Source of the DNA: Aquatica leii
Lineage: Eukaryota > Arthropoda > Insecta > Coleoptera > Lampyridae
Direction of reading: 5' to 3'
Assembly: GCA_035610365.1 (NCBI GenBank)
Contig: CM069432.1
Coordinates: 235,566,104 to 235,630,103, forward strand
Length of the DNA stretch: 64,000 nt
Of the stretch, positions 11,365 through 20,957 are shown in pieces; positions within the stretch are counted from its first letter, which is position 1, and each line of letters begins with the position of its first letter. The notes under the pieces are model-generated. The model was given only the letters and a program-made list of their open reading frames with translations. It did not search any database and was not told the DNA's origin. The position numbers and the translations under genes are program-made.

Positions 11365-12776
11365 ATGTTCATGTCTGAAGAAAAAGTGATGGATCCTCAT
11401 AAAACAGGTAATTACCTATTACTTCTACTATGATTTTGATTGTTTTTGTTATTTGAAAGATAGATTTAGTGTATTGAAAGTTTTATTTAGATATTAATCA
11501 AATGTATTGAAGAATTTGTTATACTTCCAAGTTATATCCTGTTATAATTCTTACTACAATCCAAACTTTAAAGCCTTAAGTAATGAATAATGAAAAAAAT
11601 AGCCGCGGAATATCACGAATAAGACTTATTTCGGCACTTTAAATTTTTTTTATGAAAAGTCCAATAAAACAGAATTGACGTTAAAATTAGTTTTCAACAG
11701 CATCTTCTTATTTTAGGTTCACAAAAGACATCGGAAGTAAGAGTTGTGGCTCGTAAATATTTATTCGATCACATGCAGATTTTAAATTTGCCTAATCTGT
11801 AAGAAAAACTGAATTCCTTAAAAGAGCAACTTTTGTCGCACAAAGGATATACAGAAGACCAAAAAGAATACTTAAAACGCAGTTATTCACATTTAAAATT
11901 CGAAATTAAACAAAGGTGGTCCAAAGCCCATACCAAGGAAAACGTATTTTGCAAATACAACGCTTTATGAGTTGAAGGAACCTTTGAGATTCCCGTGGTG
12001 AAGCGAACTTGTCCTGGCGGGCTACGTAAATCATTCTGTGAATTAAGTGAAAGATCTAAAAGAAGGAAAACTGGGAAGATTCGATCTATCTCAGATAAAG
12101 CAATAATTGTTAGTGCAGCACAGACTGAGTTGCGGAAAGCTGGAATTCGAGATGCTTCTGATATACTCAAAGAAATCATTAGTTCTCCGACACTTGCAAC
12201 AAAATATAAAAGAGCTTTCTTTAAATCAAAAAACGAAGAAACTTGCTCCCTTACTCCATTACAAGCGTTGGCAATGTTTGTAGAAGCTGATTTGACTCGT
12301 CGACAGTATGAAATAATTAAAGCTACCAGCAAGAAATATTTCCCTTGTTATAACCTTCTACAAAAGGCAAAAAAAGAATGTTACCCTGCAGCAGAGTCGT
12401 AACAGAGACCTAAACGTTATGCGTTTGTCAACCTTTCTAGAAGGAGTCCTAATAACATTGAAAGAACAAGAACGAGATACACTGAAGATAATTTGTAAAT
12501 GGGGCTGTGACGGATTTCAGCAAACTCAATTCGAACAAAAATTTGAAAATGATGCTGATTCAGACGCAAATTTATTATAAAGTTGTTTCGTCTCTCAACG
12601 CTTGCTTTGTGGTAAAGCAGATGAAAAGATTGTATGGGAAAATCCAACACCATCTCCCCGATATTACCGACCTATGAGATTCCGTTTTGTGAAACAGAGC
12701 ACTGATGTAACGGAAGAAGAAATTAATTATCTCAATTAAGTCACTGAAAGCAACAAATATATACTTAAATGGAAAT
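11365..12776 (+). pseudogene. Transib/RAG1-superfamily transposase, N-terminal part, with intron
   Basis: A first exon (ATG at 11365, to 11407) ends in ACAG before a GTAATT donor. A TTTTAG acceptor at 11711-11716 restores an open phase-1 junction, giving a 309-bp intron. Downstream come RSYSHLKFEIKQRW and CPGGLRKSFCELSERSKRRKT, a 135-codon open stretch (11995-12402) with LTPLQALAMFVEADLTRRQYE and YFPCYNLLQKAKKECYP, then in another frame CKWGCDGFQQTQFEQKFE and YYRPMRFRFVKQSTDVTEEEI. WGCDG and the CRP-like PMRFRFVK step are where Transib and RAG1-type transposases carry their first catalytic Asp and following beta strand. The homology ends at about 12776, so the second Asp, zinc region and catalytic Glu are absent. 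Several stops. Superfamily placement is from memory of motifs. It interrupts the BEL remnant. Confidence 0.6.
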
Positions 12777-12833
12777 GAGTTTCTATTCTAACTTAACAAT
12801 TGACATTCAAACGTTGATGCCAAGATAAAATAA

Positions 12834-13135
12834 AGACGTTCATACAACATCAAATATCCTAGGCCAGGATTACCAATAGAAGAATTCGGAAGAACTAAAG
12901 TAATAAGGGGACAACCTAGGATTGACATGGCTATTGAGATATCAAGTTTCGACTATGACGTACAGCAAATCAATAAAACAATCGAACATATAAAGGAATT
13001 GTGCAATAACACTATGAAACTAACAGAAGAATCTCATTGCCCAGAGTTGATAAAACATTTAAAGGAACAACAAAAACAAATACTGTGGAACATGAATAGT
13101 TTGCATGTGAACAATGTAAGAATGAGAAAAGAAAG
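12834..13135 (+). pseudogene. Possible env-like fragment of the BEL/Pao element
   Basis: Open from about 12834: PGLPIEEFGRTKVIRGQPRI, then FDYDVQQINKTIEHIKELC, HCPELIKHLKEQQKQILWNM and RMRKERI. The cysteine-bracketed helical region ending in a basic stretch resembles the surface subunit before the cleavage site of insect retroelement envelope proteins, but no fusion peptide or transmembrane segment follows. The frame runs into antisense DUF7869-like sequence at about 13135, which marks an insertion boundary. An alternative is an unrelated unknown protein. Confidence 0.3.
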
Positions 13136-13400
13136 AATACATCATGTTTTTTTTCTTGGCGTCATTTTTGTTTTTTATTTTATTTCCGCCTGTCATCGTA
13201 TGTGATAATTGTCCAGTAACTTTAAATTTTTTTAGTGCTCTTAAAACGCGTTTTTTAATGCATATTATTCCTAAAAATGCCTCTTCACAAACTGGTACTA
13301 TTCGTTCATGTAAAGCTTTAACTGTGTATTTAATGGTTATAGATTTTGGTTTGTTATTCACACTATCAGTGTGGTCTTCTGAAAATATTTAATATCTCTC
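13135..13400 (-). pseudogene. DUF7869-like gene, copy 2, N-terminal part
   Basis: Minus-strand frame with YTVKALHERIVPVCEEAFLG, ICIKKRVLRALKKF and TGQLSHTMTGGNKI. The pattern V.VC..FLG..GI...RV, then GQ..., then GGN is the N-terminal signature of the DUF7869-type family, also recognisable in copy 1 at 2873-2935. Homology stops at about 13135 and resumes, C-terminal part only, at 9300 on the same strand, so the gene was interrupted by the BEL remnant. Inactive. Confidence 0.55.
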
Positions 13401-14041
13401 ACTGTTAAATGTGACCCACACTGATATGGCTGATCGGATCATCCTTTGTGTACACACTTTGGAAATTCCGGTAATGACTTTGGCGAATACTTGTTCTACA
13501 TACTGTTATTTAATTTTAAAAAATAAATAGCATTTTATAAAAATTAACATACGTAAGTGATTTTGCTTTAGGCCTTTAATTGGGCTTGTATTAACAGTCT
13601 TTGTCTAACCTTAGTCCCAGGACATTGTTTAATTGATTCCACATTCATCAAGACAACTTCCATTATTATTGTTATTATTATTATTTACTTTACACTGATT
13701 TAAATAAAACTACAATCCAAATTAGAAACGAACTTCCGAAGATCTCTCTGAAGAGACAAGAAGTTACCTGTGTGTTTATGTAATCAGGTGATTAATCATG
13801 TGATATTATGGCTCTTGTGGTTATATCACACTCTCCATGCAATTTGCAAGTTTCAAGGTATTTTTTTACAGACGGATCAACACACTATATGTCGCACTTT
13901 GAAACTAAAACTGAAAAAAGATACGGATTTAACTGAAGATTACATAAAATTAAATAACTTGTTTCCTTAAAAATTGCAGTTTGCATCTATACGCCTCAAA
14001 TATTTATTAGAAATTAATAATTAAGCTCAATAAGTAATGAA
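13401..14041. other. AT-rich spacer with a (TTA)n microsatellite
   Basis: About 640 bp. Contains an ATT/TTA microsatellite around 13660-13690; otherwise nothing recognised. The 66-codon frame at 13770-13970 has no protein signature. Confidence 0.5.
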
Positions 14042-14180
14042 ATGTTGTGATCAAGGTGGGCGTTGTGATCAATCGTGAAGTTTGGACGTTGTGATCAACT
14101 TTGAAATTTGGACGTTCTGATCAAGTGGGCATTGCACCGAGAATTTGGACGGTGTGATCATAGTATGTTATGATCAGTCT
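14042..14180 (-). repeat. Right cluster of ~26-bp repeats (foldback-like inverted terminus)
   Basis: Reverse-complemented, it reads as units of TGATCACAACGTCCAAA plus a linker, with the same odd variant (AAATTCTCGGTG, then TGC and ACTTGATCA) as the left cluster at 5378-5575. The two clusters are in inverted orientation 8.5 kb apart. They could be the two ends of one foldback-like element or two independent insertions. Confidence 0.65.
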
Positions 14181-15760
14181 CCAAAAAGACAACTCAATTA
14201 CTCTAGTTTTAATATAATTTAATAAGAATAAGTTAAACAATGAGCGCAGCAATCATATCCACCATATGAAAAAAATTCTTTGTGCAGTTCTACATATTCC
14301 AAATTATTATAACTATATCAAACTTAGAAATTTCTTAAAATAATAAAATGTGAAGATTATTTGAATAAAAACAAAATTAATCTAAAATTAAATGTTGGTG
14401 TCACAAATTTATTTTACTATTGCGGCTTCAATAATACTAGATTTAATTTTTTTAATGATTATTATTTGGAGTTTAGTTTTTTGTGATTTTCTATGTAATA
14501 ACATAAAAATGCATAGTATTTACTCTGTTAGATGTTACAATAAATTAACAGGAAACTACTAGTTTGATTTAAAAGAATGTCAACTTTCTATATTCTGCAC
14601 TTGAATCTCATTATTATCGTATGTTTTACATACTGCAACAATGTCATTAGGGATTTAAAAAACATTTTAAAGAAAGATTTCCTTTATTAAAATTGTCTAA
14701 TTGAAAATATACCTTTTAAAACAAGTTTGAATGAATTAAAACTTTGTAAGAATAACATAATCAAGTAATATCCATTACATTAATAGTGGCCAGTTTATTG
14801 TAACCGAACAAGTTTTAAAAATCTAAATAGTTAATTATTTAAGCTTTAAAAATTTGTGTAAAAATACAAACAGTTAAGATAACTGTAGAATTTTCGCATA
14901 ATGCTTCAGACGATAAGACAGTATATTTACTAAGCTCTCTTAATCCCGGAGACCACCAACCTATTACAGATGCAACTCTTTTAAAACGACTGTCAAGTTA
15001 AATCTTAAAGGTTTGTTCAATTTGCCTGACCATCCAATAGAAATATTTAAGTAAACTTGAAGGTTTGCACAATCGATTGAGTGTCTAGTTCTGTTAAAAA
15101 ACATAATTTGATATTAATTTGTTTACCTAATTTCGTTAATGATGCTGGAAAATAACTACATTATGTTTAGCAACGTTTCTTGGATACGTATATTAACTTG
15201 AAAAGATGTACCTGCATGTTGCCTTTTTATTAAAATAATAATTGATATTGCCATTTTAATTAACATGTTCGATGAAATGTTTTGATAAAGTGCCTAGCCT
15301 GAGGATGTTTTCTAGCTTTACTGACCTAACGAGTTGCTAATATTACCAAATCTACTTTCAGGTTTTGCTTTAATTACTTTTAGTACCTTGTAAATTATAT
15401 AACATTATTTTTTGACAATTATGTAAAATTATTGATTTCTAAGCAATTTTTGAAAATATAAAACCGCATAAAATTTCTAAAATCATAAAATTTTATGATA
15501 AGGTCTAGAAGTAACGGTTCTTTATTTAGAGAAAGGGATGCAAAAAGGTGCTAGTACTAACGGTAAATATCGAAAAACATCCCAAAACTAGGTAAACCGC
15601 AACTTTGTATAAATTTTTGTATGAAGACGTTTGCAGTAGCCAAGACTTATTGGGGGTGGGAGTTACGTCCCTTATGTTTTGAAATCTACTGTCATTGGTC
15701 AACATTTAAAGGGTTGCCTAAGGGCTGACCAAAAACTGATAAAAGAACTGTATGAACTAT
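14181..15760. other. Transposon-free AT-rich upstream region of the bZIP gene
   Basis: About 1.6 kb with no coding signature and no recognisable transposon, unlike its flanks, so it probably includes regulatory DNA of the downstream bZIP gene. A perfect 14-bp palindrome CATAAAATTTTATG lies at 15484-15497 with another CATAAAATTT at about 15468. TTTATG/CATAAA is the core of Caudal-type homeodomain sites; that link is inference. Confidence 0.4.
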
Positions 15761-15777
15761 TACTATCAGCAGTTACT

Positions 15778-15783
15778 TATAAA
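15778..15783 (+). promoter_or_regulatory. Candidate TATA box of the bZIP gene
   Basis: TATAAA about 80 bp before a strong donor (AAA then GTAAGTA at 15861), with no ATG-initiated gene between. Fits a short non-coding first exon starting near 15808-15812. Unproven. Confidence 0.3.
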
Positions 15784-15809
15784 CTTTACTACCGTTCAAA
15801 TTGGTCTTG

Positions 15810-15860
15810 CATAGTGCACAAGTGTTTGTAACCATTGCTATTTCTTATTATTAATTTAAA
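15810..15860 (+). other. Candidate 5' non-coding exon of the bZIP gene
   Basis: The stretch ends at a near-consensus splice donor GTAAGTA (15861). The coding exon is preceded by TTTTTCGTTTCAG ending at 16722, a good acceptor. Joining them removes an 862-bp intron (15861-16722) and puts the start codon at the very beginning of exon 2. The exon start is a guess from the TATA box. Confidence 0.35.
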
Positions 15861-16722
15861 GTAAGTATTAATTACAAATTAGGCGTGGATTTTCCAAATT
15901 TTTGAATAATCTATCAGCATTTAACTGGTATTGTGCAATAAACTCTAAATTAGCTTTTGTTTTTTTTTAATTGTCCAATTACGTATTGAAAGTTTTTAGC
16001 ATTAAGTATAATTTGCAATTTTTTGGTATTGAAATATTTTCTTAATAGTTCAATTTAATTAAGGTCAGCGAAATTCGTTAATTTTTATTTAGAAAAATAT
16101 AGTAGACGTAAAATTCTTTGTGGTCGTTAGCTTTATTAGAACAATACTCATGCGGTTACGCCAAACATATTTTTCATTTGTTTCATCAAAACAGACACTC
16201 TGAGGTTTAATTTATATCATCCAAACCTCAATTGTAGTCATTGCACACATGCAACATCTATCGCCTTCATTTGAATCAATTGGTGCAATTATTATGTTAA
16301 TATGCATTTCAAATTATGAGTTACATAATTAAATGACCAATAACTATTACTCATAGTCGCAAAAGAAAAATATTTAAAAAACTAAACGGTTTTTGTTTTA
16401 ATATTAAACAGTTTTAATGTTTATTTAATTTACAATCACTTGCACGAACCATAATAATTGCTATATCTCATACTGAGTATTACAAATTATTTTATTCTTA
16501 TCTAAATATAAGCAATACCTGGTGGTTCTACAACGGACTTTACGTCACAATATTTACAAAAGAGGCAGCGTACCACAGGTGCATGATTAACGATATGTCA
16601 ATATAAATAATCATAGTGCATAATTATTAAGCAGTTAGATTCAAAGCACCTGCCAGCATTGACTAAAAGTGTAAACAAAAAATACAGAGCAAAACGAACT
16701 AATACTATATTTTTCGTTTCAG

Positions 16723-17442
16723 ATGAACGTAACACCAATGTTATTTCAAAACATGTTAAAATTAAATAACAACAATGAAGAATCTCGCTACTCGGAACCA
16801 ATAGATTGTTCAAATTCAATTTTGGATTTATGCACCCGCCGTCAACCACGATCGCCTTCTCCTGAAAACGACAGTAAAGACACAACAACAACAAAACATA
16901 CGCTATTGTACACTGAAACTCCAACATCGACGGTAGGAATTTCCAGCCCAGGCTCAGAAACATCGGATATATCGACATCTTCAGATTTATATCGTGACAT
17001 TCAAGTTAAGACCTTACAACCAATTCTTTCTCCTAAAGTTAAAGTACCGCGTCCATTCAAGGCTTATCCTAAAGATCCGCTTTCTTTAGCCGCTGCCGAA
17101 TGCGTACTCGGCAGAGAATCGACAGAAGCCTACACCGAATTTAGAAAAAGGATGTTAGCCCAAGTACACGCTTCGAATGGAATCACAAATAAAAATATGA
17201 GAAGAGTTTCTCCAGGCAATAATAACCACAATCGAGATGACGCAAGTTACTGGGAAAAACGCAGGAAAAACAACGAAGCCGCCAAACGATCTCGAGATGC
17301 AAGACGCGCTAAAGAAGACGAGCTTGCAATCAGAGCAGCTTTTCTAGAACGTGAAAATCTACATCTAAGATGCGAAGTAGCCAATATGAGAATAGAATTA
17401 GAAGAACTGAGGACTGTAGTTTATCGTCGTCCAGTGGTTTAA
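16723..17442 (+). CDS. gt: bZIP transcription factor, giant-like (gap-gene family)
   Basis: Intact 239-codon frame. Residues 1-100 are low-complexity, rich in S, T and [14 protein letters not shown] near residues 26-38 resembles a PxDLS-type CtBP corepressor motif. A conserved pre-basic block, [16 protein letters not shown] (about 106-121), is followed by [20 protein letters not shown] (basic region, about 176-195) and [20 protein letters not shown] leading into a short leucine zipper to the C-terminus. The PAR/C/EBP-like basic region with [12 protein letters not shown] and the [10 protein letters not shown] block are typical of insect Giant proteins, nuclear repressors acting in anterior-posterior patterning. 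Shorter than Drosophila Giant, as expected for many other insects. The start is the first ATG, one base after a splice acceptor. A PAR-domain (Pdp1-like) protein is the main alternative. It is the only intact host-type gene in the window. Confidence 0.8.
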   Translation: MNVTPMLFQNMLKLNNNNEESRYSEPIDCSNSILDLCTRRQPRSPSPENDSKDTTTTKHTLLYTETPTSTVGISSPGSETSDISTSSDLYRDIQVKTLQPILSPKVKVPRPFKAYPKDPLSLAAAECVLGRESTEAYTEFRKRMLAQVHASNGITNKNMRRVSPGNNNHNRDDASYWEKRRKNNEAAKRSRDARRAKEDELAIRAAFLERENLHLRCEVANMRIELEELRTVVYRRPVV

Positions 17443-17637
17443 TATTTGAGTATGCAACAATTAAACTTCGTTCTTGTGATTTTATTCTTGTCATTAGTAA
17501 TTAGATAATTTAAAATTTTATTTGTCAAATTAATCGTAGTAGGATTAAAGTATTTTTAAGTATTACCTGTATATATTGTGATTTATGAATAATTTCGTAG
17601 TAAATCGTTGAGAAAATTTGCGTCGATAAAATTTTCT

Positions 17638-17643
17638 AATAAA
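17638..17643 (+). terminator. Candidate polyadenylation signal of the bZIP gene
   Basis: AATAAA 196 bp after the stop codon, followed by T-rich DNA with a TGT step (about 17670-17685). First canonical signal downstream; further AATAAA copies occur near 18040 and 18112, so a longer 3' UTR is possible. Confidence 0.5.
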
Positions 17644-18551
17644 ATTGTTTATAAAACTTTGACAAAAGCATGTTTTTATTTTATGTACAAAATTGAGACT
17701 GTATATTTGCAAATATTTACTTGAATATTTTCGCATAAAATCAATTATCTTTTCAATTCTCGATTAAAGATTTTACAACAATAGGTTATTAACACATATT
17801 CAAAATAATTTTTTTTTAAATTCTTTTTATGGAGATATAAAAAATATAACAAGTTAAGTCAAAGTAAATGGAAAATTTTACTAGTTTTAAAATCTTCAGT
17901 AATCTACTTGTCGGTATTTTAAGATGATGGGTTGAAATGTAGTTTTATTCTGCTGACTGATTCGAATAGTTGCTAAGAATAGTTTTTGTAATCTTTACCG
18001 CAAGTTCAAATTTGTGTAAAATATTTTTAACTAAAACTTAAAATAAATGTTGATAAGATCGTGTCTTTCATTTGCGGAATATTATATCTCACCTGTTACT
18101 GCAAATTACTGGCAAATAAACATATACACTTCGTTTCACAACAGAATTCTAACGCACAGGAATTAGGATTTGTAAAAAAACTAGTCGATTAATTCGTAAT
18201 CAAATATGCTGTCGGTTTGAATTACACAATAATCCAACTTATCACTGAAATATCTTTTAACTGTATTAATTTGATTTAGTTCATGGATCTGTCACTAATT
18301 CTTTATAATTTATTTTATATTAGCAGCTAGCAGATCTAACTATTTTTTAAAATGTTTTTGATAGATGCTTTTCGTCATATTAAACTTTTCTGCGTAGGAA
18401 AAAAAAATTAGATGCCACTTGTACATTTACCGGGTAAATATTAAATTTGATTTTTTTTCGTTTTTTTTTGGACAAAAATTAACCAAATAACAATATACAA
18501 ATATAAAAAGTGACTTATGACACAATGCCACTACTACTGCGTGTGTGTAAT
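17644..18551. other. AT-rich downstream region of the bZIP gene
   Basis: About 900 bp with no recognised transposon or coding signature; 3' UTR continuation or intergenic DNA up to the hAT target duplication at 18552. Confidence 0.5.
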
Positions 18552-19854
18552 CTTTAAACCAGTGATTCCAAAAGTGGTCTATATTGACCCCCCAGGGATC
18601 TATGACAACCTGCAAGGGGTCTACGTCAGCGAAAAAAAAAAGTCCATAAAATGAAAATGAGGGTCCACGATAGTGGATCTCAATATACACTGATAGTACC
18701 TATTTACTTACACTATACTATCTTATAATATAAAGACATATACATTATTTATAAAAGTACTTATGAAGTAAAAAAATTATTATATATGTTTATAAAATTG
18801 TGTAAGTTGTAGGATGTAGGCATTCGCTTTGTGGTCGCAATACATTTTGAACTTGTAAAAACCTGCACATAATGATATACCAGTATCATCTTGTTACAAG
18901 CATACGCCCTCAATAGTTTCATTTTCAAAGTTTTAGCAATCGTTATTATAATTAATATAATCCGAACTAATTGCTGCAAGGAGATGTTCGGATTATGGAA
19001 TGTTTTCGGAAAAATCTAAAAAAAGACTGTACATACATAGTACGTATGTATTTTATTATTAACATACAATGCGTTACCCACTTTGAAAGATAAATTAAGA
19101 ATATAAGAAATCCACAACTGTACAGCTGCGTGTTTTTTGAAGAATTTCCAATACACACTCTCATTTGTTTGTTTTTTTTCATAAAGTATATATAGGAATC
19201 ATATTAAAAAAAATTACTTCTGGAATTAAACTACATATTTTGGCCGGTCACATAAATAAATATGTATGTGTGTTTAGTTATTTACGACCTTGCTAGGCTT
19301 TATTTATTCTTTTATAAATACATATATCTTACCAAATAACTACACAAAAAGTAAAAAAATGGTACTTTTGTCCATTGGTCGTTACACTGTGGGCCAGTTC
19401 GGATTACTGAAATGTTTGGATTAGGGATATTGCACTGTACATACTTCACTATATTAAAATTAAAATTTTGTATTATTGCTTTAGTGGAACCAGTGAATTT
19501 CTACACATGACAGTCGAATGTACGTAGAGATAAATCGCATAACAATTTGTTATTATTATTCGTTGTATAATATTTTATTTTAACATGTTTTTTCATGTTA
19601 CTTTCAAATCTTCTTAAAGTTTCATCATATTAAAACTGTAATGAAAGAGTGTACAATGTCCTTCTGGCAGGCCGGTAAGTCCTGCTGGTAGGCCCTTCAT
19701 TTAAATGCTCGTAAGAGAACTTTGCGTCCAACTAGCAGGACATGCTTTACACCATTGGATTCTACATATTTTGACGAATTAGCGCATTTTTTGTTTGTCG
19801 TCATAGCTTGTATAGTTTGCAAGTTACGACGAGTTGAAGTTATGGCGCAAAATA

Positions 19855-20911
19855 TTTCGTGAGGGGCAGCGTGTCTGAGTACCTGCACCCACCTTTGATG
19901 AAAAAAATGACCATACATGGAGTAACTTTCCCCACCCGATACGACTGGGAGAACAATTCCAACAAAACAAAGCTGAATGGAATCGTGTATTACACAGATG
20001 ACTCAAAAACCACTAAGGGCACTGGCTCTGGAGTATACGGGAGCAATGGACAGGGCTGCAGAATCTCTGTAAGCCTAGGTCAAAAAGCGACCGTGTTCCA
20101 AGCCGAGGTATATGCAATCCTGACAGCATCCGCTCAACTATTAAAAGAGAACCTTTCTAACAGTAGAATCTTTATAGTCACAGACAGCAAAGCAGCGATT
20201 GCAGCTTAAGAATCATATGTGGTGAATTCAGGGCTAGTACTTGAATGCACACAAATGCTAAACGCACTAGGTAGGTGTAATACAGTTACACTAGTGTGGG
20301 CACCTGGGCATGCCGGAATCGTGGGTAACCAGGTTGCTGACGGACTTGCCAGGGCGGCAAGCGCGAAACCACTCATAGGCCCTGAACCGGCTTGTGGGAT
20401 TACATATAACACAGCCAAACAGGAGATTCAAGCAATACTCACGAAAGAGCACTGCAGACACTGGTCGAAAGTCCCAGGACAGGATCATTCTAAGGTCTTT
20501 CTGAAAACCCTCGACGGGGGCTTAGCAACGTCCATCTTAAAGTTAAGTAGGACGAAGATCAAGCTTGCGACAGAGATGGTGACAGGCCACTGTCGTTTAA
20601 ACAAACACCTGCATAAAATGGGACTGACTGATAGCCCGTTATGCAGGGGTTGTGGTGAGGAGGAAGAAACTCCATATCACGTCATCTGCCACTGTCACTT
20701 TCACAAGGGCAAGGGAACGCCTACTTGGAAATAAAAAGATTACACAGAGGAAGTAACGAAGATTCGCCCTACTGAAATCCTGGACTTTGTCAAAGATACA
20801 GGTATTCTAGAAGGGTAGAAAACATCGGGGAGCACAATAGACCTACAGGTCGCGGTGCCGGGACCATATTGGAACCACCCCTAGGTAAAATAATAATAAT
20901 AATAATAACTT
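19855..20911 (+). mobile_element. 5'-truncated LINE with RNase H domain, (TAA)n tail
   Basis: One frame with a single TAA (20207-20209) covers the ORF2 end. RNase H motifs are YYTDDSKTTKG (Asp), KATVFQAEVYAI (Glu), IFIVTDSKAAIAA (Asp) and VWAPGHAGIVGNQVAD (Asp); all four metal-binding acids are kept. A CxxC...H zinc motif follows (SPLCRGCGEEEETPYHVICH). A 3' UTR ends in ATAATAATAATAATAAC near 20907. RNase H plus a TAA-type tail suggests the I/LOA/R1 group. Sits inside the piggyBac element, so it is the youngest of three nested insertions. Confidence 0.8.
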
Positions 20912-20957
20912 TCACTTTGGAGACCAGTGGCATGACGCAAAGTGTTATGGTGTGATA

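Noticed and set aside
16598..16978. 126-codon minus-strand frame opposite the bZIP gene
   Set aside because: Antisense to the N-terminus of the conserved bZIP frame; no family motif.
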